A stretch of DNA of 64,000 nucleotides from Chitinophaga sp. (GCF_017745275.1 NZ_JAGHZS010000001.1:806001-870000), one strand, 5' to 3'. Shown: positions 17,474-26,666, numbered from the stretch's first letter. The notes: generated from the letters alone by a model not told the origin. Numbers and translations are program-made.

Positions 17474-17506
17474 CAAAAAAACCGTCCTGGCCAAGCCGGG
17501 ACGGTT
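17474..17506 (-). terminator. intrinsic terminator of the small lipoprotein gene
   Basis: On the minus strand AACCGTCC pairs with GGACGGTT, followed by a run of U. It ends the lipoprotein transcript ahead of the aromatic operon promoter. Confidence 0.8.
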
Positions 17507-17528
17507 ATTTATAAAACCTAAAGTTAAA

Positions 17529-17762
17529 TTAGTGTTTTGCAGCAGCAGTATCGATAGCTTTAGCAGCTGAATCAACAGTAGATTTTGCAGCAGCAGCTAC
17601 TGAATCAACAGCAGTAGTAGCAGCTTTAGCAGCTGAATCGATAGTAGAAGCAGCAGAAGTTGCTGTAGAATCACCTTCAGTTTTAGCAGCACCACCACCG
17701 CAAGCAACTGCGAAAATACCGAAAGACAGAGCTAAGAAACCGATTTTAATTACGTTCTTCAT
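17529..17762 (-). CDS. small Ala/Thr/Ser-rich lipoprotein
   Basis: The 77-residue protein has a lipoprotein signal peptide ending FAVAC, followed by GGG. The mature part is a repetitive helix of units like DSAAKAATTAVDS with a period of about 11 residues, so it should form an extended amphipathic or coiled rod. Small lipoproteins of this type are common in Bacteroidota and have no assigned function. It is transcribed divergently from an ECF sigma gene, and the two share an inverted repeat in their promoter region. Confidence 0.8.
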   Translation of the reverse strand: MKNVIKIGFLALSFGIFAVACGGGAAKTEGDSTATSAASTIDSAAKAATTAVDSVAAAAKSTVDSAAKAIDTAAAKH

Positions 17763-17809
17763 GTTACAATTATTTAAGTTGTTTTTTGAATGATTTAACC
17801 TTTATACCA

Positions 17810-17869
17810 GGGTCACCTAAAAGGTAACCCAACTTTTAAAAATATTTTTTTTCGGTACTTTGGGTTACC
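17810..17869. promoter_or_regulatory. inverted repeat in a divergent promoter region
   Basis: GGTAACCCAA (17823-17832) and TTGGGTTACC (17860-17869) are perfect ten-base inverted copies. A third near copy, GGGTCACC, lies at 17810. They sit between the diverging lipoprotein and sigma genes and may be operator sites or an RNA hairpin. The binding protein is unknown. Confidence 0.5.
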
Positions 17870-17893
17870 AAATGCCTAATAACTGTATTAAGA

Positions 17894-18469
17894 GTGAAGC
17901 AAAATCAAGACATAACAAGAGATAGGGAATTATTGCTGGGACTGGCAAAAGGTGAGGATAAGTCATTGGAAATCATCTATTCAGAAAATTTTCCAGTGGT
18001 TTTAAGGATGATCCTTCAGCACAATGGCTCAGAAGATGACGCCAAAGATGTATTCCAGGAGGCTATTATAGTCTTATATGAAAAAGTACAAAAAAACGAC
18101 TTCACCCTCAGCAGCAGGCTAAAAACCTTCCTTTATTCGGTTTGCCGCCATCTGTGGCTTAAAAAAGTTCAGCGTACTTACGGACTATATACCCTGTCTC
18201 CAGAGCTGGAAGAAGTAATTCCGGCTACCGAGGAACTGGAAGAACATTATGCGAAGGACCAGGAATTCAGGATCATGGAAGGGGCTATGAGCAGTATTGG
18301 TCAACCCTGCCAAACCATCCTGGAAGATTATTACCTGCATAAAAAATCTATGCAGGAAATAGCTGAGAAGTTTGGATATACCAACGCCGAAAACGCCAAA
18401 AACCAGAAGTATAAGTGCCTGATGCGTTTGAAGAAGTTATTTTTTGATCAATACAACACATCTATATAA
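17894..18469 (+). CDS. ECF-family RNA polymerase sigma factor
   Basis: The 191-residue protein has region 2 (SEDDAKDVFQEAIIVLYEKV, then FLYSVCRHLWLKKV) and a region 4 helix-turn-helix (SMQEIAEKFGYTNAENAKNQKYKCLMRLKKL). It starts GTG at 17894. The next gene begins 13 bases after its stop and encodes a membrane protein with an anti-sigma-like N terminus, so the pair probably forms one signalling unit. It diverges from a small lipoprotein gene that could be one of its targets. Confidence 0.88.
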   Translation: MKQNQDITRDRELLLGLAKGEDKSLEIIYSENFPVVLRMILQHNGSEDDAKDVFQEAIIVLYEKVQKNDFTLSSRLKTFLYSVCRHLWLKKVQRTYGLYTLSPELEEVIPATEELEEHYAKDQEFRIMEGAMSSIGQPCQTILEDYYLHKKSMQEIAEKFGYTNAENAKNQKYKCLMRLKKLFFDQYNTSI

Positions 18470-18482
18470 GGAGAAAGCAGCC

Positions 18483-19577
18483 ATGAAAGAGGACATGATC
18501 TTATTGCGTGACATTGAGCGTTACCTGGAAGGGGAAATGAGCGAACAGGAAAAAACTGCTTTCGACGAATTACGCCGTACCAACCCGCTGATTAACCGGC
18601 AGGTAGAAGAACACCAATTGTTTCTCCAACACCTGGGTAATTATGGTCAGCGTCAACATTTACAAGCAAAACTGGAAAAGATACACCAGCAACTGGATAT
18701 GCCTACCCTCCGCAAACAGGCGCAGGACGACAACCAGGCAGCAAAACGGTTATCTATCCGTCGCAGAACCATCACCAACCTGGCTGCAGCGGCCTGTATT
18801 GCACTGGTTACCTCCCTTTCTACCATTGCCGTAATACAGAATGTAGCCCGCAACAAGTCCACCGCACAATATGAAGATGTAAGAAGGGTGCTGAATAATA
18901 TTCAACGCTCCCAGAATGCACTCATTAATGATATGAACAGCAAAAGCAAAGCACCGTTAAATCCCGGCACCTATGGCGGTACTGGTTTTGCGGTATCCGG
19001 TAATGGTTACATTGTTACTAACTATCATGTAGTAGCCGGCGCCGACTCTGTGTATGTTCAAAATAATAAAGGCGAAGCATTTAAAGCAGTCAGCGTATTT
19101 GAAGATATTTCCAGCGACCTGGCCGTATTAAAAATTGCCGACTCCACTTTCAAAAGCCAGCCACTCCCTTACGCTTTGAAACCACAAAGTGTAAAACTGG
19201 GTGAAGAAGTATTTACCATGGGCTTCCCCCGCGATGAAATTGTTTATGGCAAAGGTTATATCAGCGCCAAAACAGGCTTCAATGGCGATACTACGGCTTA
19301 CCAGGTGTCTATCCCGGTAAACCCAGGCAACAGTGGCGCTCCACTGCTCGACAGCAAAGGCGATGTAGTAGGTATTGTTACCGGCAAACAAACAACCTCC
19401 GATGGTATTGCTTTCGCTGTGAAATCAGCACACCTGAAACACCTGCTGGATGAAATGCCAAAAGACAAACAAATCCGGAAAGATCTGAACCATAAAAGCC
19501 ACCTGGATGGCATGAACCGGGTAGATCAGATTAAGAAACTGGAAGACTTTGTGTATATGGTGAAGGTGTATAATTGA
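18483..19577 (+). CDS. membrane-anchored trypsin-like (HtrA/S1C) serine protease with anti-sigma-like N terminus
   Basis: The track starts at TTG 18444 inside the sigma gene. I prefer ATG 18483, preceded by AAGGAG, giving 364 residues. Residues 1-75 (RDIERYLEGEMSEQEKTAFDEL) resemble the cytoplasmic start of Bacteroidota anti-sigma factors. One membrane span lies near 98-120. The periplasmic part is a trypsin-like domain with the full triad: His182 in VTNYHVV, Asp212 in SSDLAVL and Ser284 in NPGNSGAPL. There is no PDZ domain. The layout suggests a membrane protease that also binds the sigma factor encoded upstream. That link is inference. Confidence 0.85.
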   Translation: MKEDMILLRDIERYLEGEMSEQEKTAFDELRRTNPLINRQVEEHQLFLQHLGNYGQRQHLQAKLEKIHQQLDMPTLRKQAQDDNQAAKRLSIRRRTITNLAAAACIALVTSLSTIAVIQNVARNKSTAQYEDVRRVLNNIQRSQNALINDMNSKSKAPLNPGTYGGTGFAVSGNGYIVTNYHVVAGADSVYVQNNKGEAFKAVSVFEDISSDLAVLKIADSTFKSQPLPYALKPQSVKLGEEVFTMGFPRDEIVYGKGYISAKTGFNGDTTAYQVSIPVNPGNSGAPLLDSKGDVVGIVTGKQTTSDGIAFAVKSAHLKHLLDEMPKDKQIRKDLNHKSHLDGMNRVDQIKKLEDFVYMVKVYN

Positions 19578-19612
19578 AATTAACTTTCAGCCATTAGGCA
19601 CTAACTTATAGC

Positions 19613-19648
19613 AAAAAGCCGCTACGCCATGACGTAGCGGCTTTTTTA
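19613..19648 (+). terminator. intrinsic terminator
   Basis: AAAAAGCCGCTACG pairs with CGTAGCGGCTTTTT around a short loop. With A- and T-runs on both sides it serves the two converging genes. Confidence 0.85.
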
Positions 19649-19662
19649 TTGAAGCAAACTGC

Positions 19663-20385
19663 TTAATTCTTTTTCGCCTTCCAGGCTTTGTATTTATCGG
19701 TGATCCAGTAAAGCAGATCATTGTTAGCGATGGTACGCATGGTGTTGTAATCCGGATAGTTATCCCGCATAAACAGGTGCAGGGAATCGCCAGTGAGGCC
19801 GGTTACCTTGTTTACTAACAACGGTGTAAAACGGGAGTCGATGAATTTCTCTTTTTCCATCTTCTCATAGTTTTCTTTAAACTGTCGTTTCTGTTTTTCC
19901 TTTTTGGAGAAACGGGTGATTGGACTAATCACAATACCTGCGCCTTGAGGTGTATTACCGCCTGCCAGTGGCTTGTTAGGCTGATCAAGAATATACCCGT
20001 ACTGGTTGCGTCTTTCAATGGAATCTTTCTGGTAAGGTGTGTACTGAGAAGTGATTTCTACTCCTTTCAGAAACTTACCTGCTGCTATCAATACTACATT
20101 GGATGTTTGGGTACCTGTACTTTGGGTAACAATTAAGGTATCCGGTACATACCCCACAAATGTAATAACGATGCGGTCGTTGCGGTTACCCGTTATTTTA
20201 TAATAGCCGCCCTGATCAGAGAGAGAACGTTTACCATTATTCAAATTGCTGATGGTAGCGTAGGGTAATACCAGGTTGTTACTGTCTGAAATCATCCCCG
20301 TAACCGTTACCTGCGCGCTCACCCCGGATGCGAATACCATACTAAAAATACAGCCCAATGCTATAATACGTAAGAAAACCTTCAT
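19663..20385 (-). CDS. carboxypeptidase-like regulatory domain protein, exported
   Basis: This 240-residue protein has a signal peptide ending VSAQV. The N-terminal half (VTVTGMISDSNNLVLPYATISNLNNGKRSLSDQGGYYKITGNRNDRIVITFVGY) is a CarboxypepD_reg-like beta-sandwich as found at the start of SusC proteins, but there is no TonB plug or barrel. The C-terminal half is charged and helical (KKEKQKRQFKENYEKMEKEKF). Stand-alone proteins of this kind are common in Bacteroidota and have no known function. Confidence 0.8.
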   Translation of the reverse strand: MKVFLRIIALGCIFSMVFASGVSAQVTVTGMISDSNNLVLPYATISNLNNGKRSLSDQGGYYKITGNRNDRIVITFVGYVPDTLIVTQSTGTQTSNVVLIAAGKFLKGVEITSQYTPYQKDSIERRNQYGYILDQPNKPLAGGNTPQGAGIVISPITRFSKKEKQKRQFKENYEKMEKEKFIDSRFTPLLVNKVTGLTGDSLHLFMRDNYPDYNTMRTIANNDLLYWITDKYKAWKAKKN

Positions 20386-20500
20386 ATAATGTGTAATAAT
20401 TTAACTGCTGAATCCTTTCCTCTCCTTTACAAACAGATCAATATAGACATTGTTCATATCCGTATTTGAAGTTACAAATTAAAGGAAATGCAGGCGTGTT

Positions 20501-20537
20501 AAAAAAACAAAATCCTTCCGCTAACGGAAGGATTTTG
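20501..20537 (-). terminator. intrinsic terminator of the CsbD gene
   Basis: CAAAATCCTTCCG pairs perfectly with CGGAAGGATTTTG around a four-base loop, with a run of seven U on the minus strand. Confidence 0.85.
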
Positions 20538-20560
20538 CTTTTTGCATATTCCCTATGTTC

Positions 20561-20749
20561 TTATCCGGCAGATTTCAGCAGGCTGATCACTTCATCCCTG
20601 GTTTTGCCCAGCTTCTGCTGCAGTTTTCCGATCAACTTATCTTCCTGTCCTTCTTCATATAACAGATCATCATCAGTCAGATCAGCATACTTTTGCTTGA
20701 GCGTGCCTTTTAATTCATTCCACTTTCCCTTTAGTTGTAACTGGTCCAT
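20561..20749 (-). CDS. CsbD family stress-related protein
   Basis: The 62-residue protein opens with [26 protein letters not shown], the CsbD-family signature, and ends with [20 protein letters not shown]. Family members are abundant small proteins induced in general stress; their molecular role is not known. The gene has its own terminator and follows the epimerase gene on the same strand by 80 bases. Confidence 0.9.
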   Translation of the reverse strand: MDQLQLKGKWNELKGTLKQKYADLTDDDLLYEEGQEDKLIGKLQQKLGKTRDEVISLLKSAG

Positions 20750-20829
20750 AATTTTCCAATTTATAAGGTGAAATAATTCTGGTTACTTACAAACAGGAAA
20801 GCCAACAACTATGCCATGGGGCTGATTAC

Positions 20830-21783
20830 CTACAGTGATATCTTAATGCGGGTATCAAAAACACGGCTTTCCCCGGCAGCCAGCTGAACCAGTCCAAGCC
20901 CGTTATTAAAGGCATCCGGCGCACCGCTGAGGTTCTCCACTGCAATGCTGTTGCGATGAGGTGGAATATATATTTGCAATATCGGGTAGTTGTTGCCAGG
21001 ATAAAAAGCAATGTTGATATTTTTCTTCGGATCGTGGATGTTGGCCAGCGGTTGTGCTTTGCTTTGATCCAGGATGAAAGAGTTATCCAATTCTACTCCT
21101 TTGAGCAATTTACCGCCGGTAAACTCCGTATAGGGGAGCAGGTTACCTGTAGGCAGTAATTTTTCATTGAACTCTACTATTTGTTTAGATGCGAAGGTCA
21201 GTTCCAGCTCGTCTACCGGTGTGCCTGTAGCGAAGTAAGGATGCCAGCCATCCATTACCGGGATAGTGCTACCACTTTGATTGATAATGGTGGTGCTAAG
21301 CTGCAGTTCATTGCCGGCATGCAAGGTAAATGTAGCCACACAATCATAAGCGAAGGGATAACCCGCGTCATCAGTGGCTTTAAAATGATGTGCCAGGGTT
21401 ACGGATGCCTGTTGATCATCTGCCTGTTGTGCGGTGATGGCAAAAGGCACGTCGTATAACAAGCCATGGATGGCGTTGCCAGGTGCAATTGTTTTTTGAA
21501 TTTCGAGAGAAGAGCCTTCCCAGGTATATTTTGCGTCCTTAATGCGGCAGGCATAAGGGCTCAATTTTACGCTTTTGAAACTGCTGCGGAGATTTGCTTC
21601 GAGGTCAGCCAAATCCTGGTAGCTATCGATCAGGTTAATGGTTTCCTGTTGACGCTTTACTTTGAAAGCATGCAACAATGCGCCGAAAGCGGGAATGATT
21701 TCTACCTGTGTGCCTGTTGCCAGGTCCTGGAGTGCGATGATATCAAATCCTGCCTCTTTAAAAGAATGGATGCCAAATTTCAT
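20830..21783 (-). CDS. aldose 1-epimerase family protein
   Basis: This 317-residue protein has a galactose-mutarotase fold. The motif MDGWHPYFATG contains the catalytic His region, and the last third (PPHRNSIAVENLSGAPDAFNNGLGLVQLAAGES) is typical of the family. It interconverts alpha and beta anomers of an aldose. It is the last member of the cluster with a sodium/sugar symporter and a xylulokinase, so a pentose or related sugar is the likely substrate. A hairpin between it and the kinase gene could lower its expression. Confidence 0.88.
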   Translation of the reverse strand: MKFGIHSFKEAGFDIIALQDLATGTQVEIIPAFGALLHAFKVKRQQETINLIDSYQDLADLEANLRSSFKSVKLSPYACRIKDAKYTWEGSSLEIQKTIAPGNAIHGLLYDVPFAITAQQADDQQASVTLAHHFKATDDAGYPFAYDCVATFTLHAGNELQLSTTIINQSGSTIPVMDGWHPYFATGTPVDELELTFASKQIVEFNEKLLPTGNLLPYTEFTGGKLLKGVELDNSFILDQSKAQPLANIHDPKKNINIAFYPGNNYPILQIYIPPHRNSIAVENLSGAPDAFNNGLGLVQLAAGESRVFDTRIKISL

Positions 21784-21872
21784 TGTTCAATATTTAGAAT
21801 TCCAGACAAAATAATAAATTTTTAGTGAGATACACGATTAAACACACTCCTGTAGTGCTTCATAAAACAACA

Positions 21873-21902
21873 GGCATCTGCCGGTGAAGACAGATGCCTG
21901 TG
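21873..21902 (-). terminator. hairpin after the xylulokinase gene
   Basis: CAGGCATCTG pairs perfectly with CAGATGCCTG around a ten-base loop. On the minus strand only a weak TTGTTTT tract follows, so it may be a partial terminator between kinase and epimerase. Confidence 0.65.
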
Positions 21903-21917
21903 TTAATATTGTTGATA

Positions 21918-23396
21918 TTACTTAATGGCCGCCCGTAATCCGTTTAGCCAGCTACCGTATACATCACGGTATTGCGCCTGCAGGGCTACATCCGGTTCTA
22001 TAACCGACAGGCATTCCATCCCGCGGAAAGCATCTGCCTGGCTCACGTAACCGGCTCCTATGGCTGCACCTCGTGCCGCACCCTGGGCGCCATCTGTATT
22101 ATATAATTCGATGACCACATTAGCAGTGTTGGCAAACGCCTCGCGGAACAGGGGGCTGAGGAACATGTTGGCATGCCCGGCCCTTACGCGGTGAATGTTC
22201 AAATCCATTTCCGCCATGATGTCCATCCCGTAGTTAAGCCCGAATACAATACCTTCCTGTACGGCACGCATCATGTGCGCACGCTGATGGCGATTGAAAT
22301 TCAGCTGGCTAACGGAAGCGCCTATACTCCGGTTTTCCAGGATACGTTCTGCACCGTTGCCGAAAGGAAATACCTGCAGGCCATCTGCACCAATAGGCGC
22401 CTGAGCAGCCAGGGCATTCATTTCAGGATAGGTAATATCACCTGCCAGGTTCTTTAGCCAACTGTTGGCAATGCCAGTGCCGTTCAAACACATCAGCACT
22501 CCATTTCTCGTATGTGCGTCATCGTTATTCACATGTACGAAAGTGTTAACACGACTCTGGCGATCGAAACTATTTTTGTTGTGCACAGCGTAAACCACAC
22601 CGGAAGTACCAGCGGTGGTAGCTGCTTCGCCGGGTTGCAGTACATTCAGTGAAAACGCATTGTTCGGCTGATCGCCGGCGCGATAGGTTACCGGTGTGCC
22701 GGGCGCCAGTTTGAGTATGGCAGCAGCGGCGGCTGTTAACTGGCCCTGTACACCGAAAGTGGGCACAATGGCCGATAGCAGCGCTTCGTCAATGTTATAA
22801 TGCTTCAGCAACGCCTTGGAAACACCTTTTTCTGCGAAGTCCCAGAAGGTGCCTTCAGAAAGACCGGAAATAGTGGTGGCAGCTTCGCCCGTTAATTTCA
22901 TAGCAATGAAATCACCGGGTAACATCACTTTATGAATACGTTCGTAAATGTGAGGTTCGTTTTCCTGTATCCAGCGCAGTTTAGAGGCGGTGAAGTTACC
23001 GGGAGAATTGAGCAGATGAGACAGGCAATATTGTTCTCCGAGTGTTTTAAAGGCGGTGTTACCGATATCAACAGCGCGGCTGTCGCACCAGATAATAGCG
23101 GGCCTTAATACCTGCTGGTTTTTATCCACACATACGAGGCCATGCATCTGATAAGCGATACCGATGCCTTTAACTTGTTCCGGGGCAACGGGAAAGCGGC
23201 TTAATAAGATGCCGGTAGCATTGATAATTTCCTGCCACCAGTTTTCTGGTTGTTGCTCGGCCCAACTAGCATATGGCACTTCAATTGCCATCTCTTTTTC
23301 AGGGCAGGTGGCGGTGGCCACACAGGCGCCGGTATCTGCATTCAGCAACGCTGCCTTGATAGAGGACGACCCAATATCATAACCTATAAAGTACAT
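21918..23396 (-). CDS. xylB: xylulokinase (FGGY carbohydrate kinase)
   Basis: This 492-residue sugar kinase has the two FGGY actin-like domains. It begins FIGYDIGSSSIKAALLNADTG, the ATP phosphate-binding loop. GIAYQMHGLVCVD and IIWCDSRAV match xylulokinase substrate-site motifs, and the C-terminal domain has GAAIGAGYVSQADAF. It would phosphorylate D-xylulose to xylulose-5-phosphate for the pentose phosphate pathway. No xylose isomerase is in the window. Substrate assignment within FGGY kinases is moderately secure. Confidence 0.85.
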   Translation of the reverse strand: MYFIGYDIGSSSIKAALLNADTGACVATATCPEKEMAIEVPYASWAEQQPENWWQEIINATGILLSRFPVAPEQVKGIGIAYQMHGLVCVDKNQQVLRPAIIWCDSRAVDIGNTAFKTLGEQYCLSHLLNSPGNFTASKLRWIQENEPHIYERIHKVMLPGDFIAMKLTGEAATTISGLSEGTFWDFAEKGVSKALLKHYNIDEALLSAIVPTFGVQGQLTAAAAAILKLAPGTPVTYRAGDQPNNAFSLNVLQPGEAATTAGTSGVVYAVHNKNSFDRQSRVNTFVHVNNDDAHTRNGVLMCLNGTGIANSWLKNLAGDITYPEMNALAAQAPIGADGLQVFPFGNGAERILENRSIGASVSQLNFNRHQRAHMMRAVQEGIVFGLNYGMDIMAEMDLNIHRVRAGHANMFLSPLFREAFANTANVVIELYNTDGAQGAARGAAIGAGYVSQADAFRGMECLSVIEPDVALQAQYRDVYGSWLNGLRAAIK

Positions 23397-23422
23397 AACG
23401 TGAAAAATTAACCATCAAAAAG

Positions 23423-23460
23423 CAGTTGTCCTCCCCCCGCTTATAGCGGGGGGACAACTG
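23423..23460 (-). terminator. hairpin after the symporter gene
   Basis: CAGTTGTC and CCCCCCGC pair with GCGGGGGG and ACAACTG around a five-base loop, a very stable stem broken only by a two-base bulge. On the minus strand CTTTTTGA follows. It lies between symporter and kinase, so it probably reduces or processes the downstream message. Confidence 0.7.
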
Positions 23461-23471
23461 TAATATTTCTC

Positions 23472-25157
23472 TTACCAGAAAACAGTATACAGGGCAATCA
23501 GTATACCTATAATGAGCAACGCGCCCACTACGAAACCGGTATTAGGTTTAAACATTGAGCTGTCGATAGCCAGTCCTTTCGGATTGTTGGCGCTGGATTT
23601 ATCGCTCAGGGTGATGATCACCATACCGATTACGCAAATCACAAACACCAGGCCCATACGATCAATAAACGCCATTTCCCATAAACCGCTGTCCGGATTC
23701 AACGCTGCAAATCCAATCTGGTTTAATGGTTCCAAGTTGATCCATGCCGGCATAAACTTCAGGAAGAAAGACAACAGCAAACCACCAATCATGGCGAACA
23801 TCGCTGCACTGGAAGTAGTGCGTTTCCAGAAAAATCCAAGTGCAAACATGGCGAATACACCCGGAGAAACGAAACCGGTATATTCCTGTATGAACTGGAA
23901 TCCACCTTTTTTATCGATACCCAGGAAGTTGGAAATCACAATAGCAATAATCATGGTTACTACCACTACTGTACGTCCTACACCCACGATCTTCTTTTCG
24001 TCGGCTTCTTTGTTGTATATCTTCTTATAAATATCTAAAGAGAAAATAGTAGAAATACTATTGGCTTTACCTGCCAGAGAAGCTACCACCGCTGCTGTTA
24101 ATGCTGCGAAAGCCAGTCCTTTCAGACCAATAGGCAGCAGGTTCAGTAATACAGGATAAGCATTATCTGCATTCAGGGAACCGCCTTTCATCATGGATTG
24201 TGCAAAATCACCATGATTCTGGGAATACAGCACATAGGCAGCAATACCAGGTAATACCACAATCACCGGCATCAGCAATTTCAGGAAACCGGCGAAAAGC
24301 AAACCACTGCGGGCAGTTTTCAGATCTGCGCCCAGTGCACGTTGTGTGATATATTGGTTACAACCCCAATAGTTCAGGTTTACAATCCACATACCGCCCA
24401 CCAGTACACTCAATCCCGGCAGATCCAGGTATTTGGGGTTCTCTTTATGCAGGATCATGTGGAAATGCTCACTGGCATGTTGAGTCATCAGGGAGAAGCC
24501 TTTCAGTACGCCAGTGGTGCCGAAATGCTCAGATACCAATTGTAATGCCAGGTAAGTAGTTGCCAGCCCACCGAGGATCAGGAAAAACACCTGGATCACA
24601 TCTGTGTAACCAATCACCTTCATACCGCCCAGTGTAATGAGAATAGCGAAGAACGCCAATGCCACCATACATGCGTAGAAGTTGATACCGGAAATAGTTG
24701 ATACCGCCAGGGCGCCCAGGTACAGGATAGAGGTAAGGTTTACCACCACGTACAATAACAGCCAGAACACGGCCATGATGGTACTTACCGTTTGATTATA
24801 CCTGCGCTCCAGGAACTGGGGCATCGTATAAATCTTGTTTTTCAGGTAAATAGGCAGGAAAAATACTGCCACCACAATCAACGTAGCAGCCGCCATCCAT
24901 TCGTAGGTAGAAATAGCCAATCCTATATTGAAGCCATTTCCGGACATTCCGATAAATTGCTCCGCAGAAATATTGGATGCGATCAGCGAAGCGCCAATAG
25001 CCCACCAGGTAAGCGATCCTTCCGCCAGGAAGAAGTCTTTCGAATCCGTGGTCGCCTTCTTTTTCTTGCGATAAATATAGTAGCCGTAGCCTGCCACTAT
25101 TACAAAATATACCAGGAATACCAGGTAGTCAAAGATGTGTAAGGATTTTGTTTGCAT
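23472..25157 (-). CDS. sodium/solute symporter (SSS family, SGLT-like)
   Basis: About 561 residues with around 14 membrane spans. The track starts at TTG 25166; the ATG at 25157 (MQTKSLHIFDY) fits better. SSS-family features include FFLAEGSLTWWAIGASLIASNISAEQFIGMSGNGF near the N terminus and LKGLAFAALTAAVVASLAGKANSISTIFSLDIYKK later on, as in the Vibrio sugar transporter vSGLT. It should couple Na+ entry to sugar uptake across the inner membrane. It is the first gene of the symporter-kinase-epimerase cluster. Confidence 0.9.
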   Translation of the reverse strand: MQTKSLHIFDYLVFLVYFVIVAGYGYYIYRKKKKATTDSKDFFLAEGSLTWWAIGASLIASNISAEQFIGMSGNGFNIGLAISTYEWMAAATLIVVAVFFLPIYLKNKIYTMPQFLERRYNQTVSTIMAVFWLLLYVVVNLTSILYLGALAVSTISGINFYACMVALAFFAILITLGGMKVIGYTDVIQVFFLILGGLATTYLALQLVSEHFGTTGVLKGFSLMTQHASEHFHMILHKENPKYLDLPGLSVLVGGMWIVNLNYWGCNQYITQRALGADLKTARSGLLFAGFLKLLMPVIVVLPGIAAYVLYSQNHGDFAQSMMKGGSLNADNAYPVLLNLLPIGLKGLAFAALTAAVVASLAGKANSISTIFSLDIYKKIYNKEADEKKIVGVGRTVVVVTMIIAIVISNFLGIDKKGGFQFIQEYTGFVSPGVFAMFALGFFWKRTTSSAAMFAMIGGLLLSFFLKFMPAWINLEPLNQIGFAALNPDSGLWEMAFIDRMGLVFVICVIGMVIITLSDKSSANNPKGLAIDSSMFKPNTGFVVGALLIIGILIALYTVFW

Positions 25158-25517
25158 AACGTTCAAACGTGGTTATAAAAAATTTGGCGGATCAATATAC
25201 GAATAAATGTAAAAAATACGCTTACAATGTTTTTTTTAATGAAAAGTAGTCTACCTGGCAGTTCGGCCGATAAAACTATTCATTTAAAATTCCTGTCGTA
25301 GCTCATTTATAAAAATGAAACAATTAATACCCTTTACAGATACAAAAAGTACCTGTACACATCTTTAAAAAATGAGTTTCAGCTGGTTTTCCTTTCTTTA
25401 TAAGGTGGGAACGGTCAACTGAATGCCTGCTAAGCGTGGAATAAAAAATTAAATATAGAAAAGAGAAATTCAGGAAGCAAGCTCTTTTTTTTGACTGCTG
25501 CCATTCAACAGCCGGCA
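25158..25517. other. intergenic region upstream of the sugar operon
   Basis: It holds the promoter region of the symporter gene. Two weak inverted repeats are visible: ACGTTCAAACGT at 25160-25171 and TGTAA-N9-TTACA at 25208-25226. Either could be a sugar-regulator operator, but neither is repeated elsewhere in the window. The 64-residue ORF at 25324-25518 has no coding character. Confidence 0.4.
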
Positions 25518-26657
25518 TTAGCTGTTCAGGGCCATCCTTGCAATTTTATCACCGATCATAGAACCAATGGCTACGCCCATGCCACCCATGCGCACACCGA
25601 TAACTACATTCTCCGTGTGCATTTTTACCAAAGGTTGTTTCGTTTTACCGAAAGCCATGATGCCCGTCCACCGGTCAGCGATGGCTACATCCCGGCCTGG
25701 CAGTATGGTAGTATGCAACAATACTTCCAGCTCATGCTGGATACGGTCGTTGTATTGAAAGGCAGTAGTGGTTTCCCCGCTAAAGTCCAGCTGGCGCCCG
25801 CCGCCCAGCAGCACCCGGCCATCCAACTCCCGGAAATAGTAATATCCTTCTTCCAAATGGAAGATCCCTTTAAAAGGCAAACCGTTTACAGGCTCTGTGA
25901 TCAGTACCTGTCCCCTGCCCGGTGTTACTTCTTCTTCCGGCAACAGTTGCCGGGTAAAGGCGTTGGTACAGATCAATACTTTGCGGGCGGAGAATATGAT
26001 ATCTTCTTTCAGGGTGTGATGAGGTACTATCACGTTGACCCCTGTATGAAAATCAGCGATGCTGCTGACAGGGCAACCGGTTTTTATTTCTATACCACTG
26101 TTGATGGCTTTATCTATCAGGGCACGCATCATTTTCCCGGTATGTAGTTCCCCTTCAAAATTATTGCGGACCAGGGCTTTAATATACCGGGGTTCAAAAC
26201 CAAAAGCAGGCAGTTGCTGATCTGCCCGGGTAAATGCGGGCTGTCCATCAAACAGGTTGCCCAAAATATTATTCACCTCCGGCAACTGTTGCAGTGCCCA
26301 TTCTTCGCGGGTGCTGATTAATTCGAAGCTGCCCTGCTCCCGGTATCCGATCCGGTCATCTCCCAAACGCTTTCTCAACAAACGTAAACCTGATAAGCGC
26401 AGATCTACCAGGTTGAGGACATCCTCCACCACCATGGTTTGCAAATCGGCCAGAATTTCCGTTAAACTGCCAATACAGGCAAAACCTGCATTCTTGGTGC
26501 TGGCCCCGGTGGGCAATACTTCCCTTTCCAGGACCATCACCCGGCTTTGCGGCGCCCGTTCCTTCAGGCTGATGGCTGCCGACAGTCCTACGATACCACT
26601 ACCAATGATGATATAATCGTATTGCAGGAGGCTTTGTTTTTCCCAATAACTGAGCAT
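25518..26657 (-). CDS. FAD-dependent oxidoreductase (DAO family)
   Basis: This 379-residue flavoprotein has the FAD-binding motif YIIIGSGIVGLSAAISLKERAP at residues 15-35 and a C-terminal GVRMGGMGVAIGSMIGDKIA. It belongs to the glycine/D-amino-acid oxidase (DadA/ThiO) superfamily. The oxidised substrate cannot be told from sequence. It starts nine bases after a short-chain dehydrogenase gene on the same strand, so the two are probably co-transcribed. Confidence 0.88.
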   Translation of the reverse strand: MLSYWEKQSLLQYDYIIIGSGIVGLSAAISLKERAPQSRVMVLEREVLPTGASTKNAGFACIGSLTEILADLQTMVVEDVLNLVDLRLSGLRLLRKRLGDDRIGYREQGSFELISTREEWALQQLPEVNNILGNLFDGQPAFTRADQQLPAFGFEPRYIKALVRNNFEGELHTGKMMRALIDKAINSGIEIKTGCPVSSIADFHTGVNVIVPHHTLKEDIIFSARKVLICTNAFTRQLLPEEEVTPGRGQVLITEPVNGLPFKGIFHLEEGYYYFRELDGRVLLGGGRQLDFSGETTTAFQYNDRIQHELEVLLHTTILPGRDVAIADRWTGIMAFGKTKQPLVKMHTENVVIGVRMGGMGVAIGSMIGDKIARMALNS

Positions 26658-26666
26658 AGCTGTAAG

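Noticed and set aside
21918-25157. Sugar cluster as a horizontally acquired island
   Set aside because: Base composition, promoter style and gene-end hairpins match the surrounding genes, and no mobility gene or attachment repeat is present.
25324-25518. 64-residue minus-strand ORF upstream of the symporter
   Set aside because: It overlaps the end of the FAD oxidoreductase gene, uses no convincing start and has no protein-like pattern.
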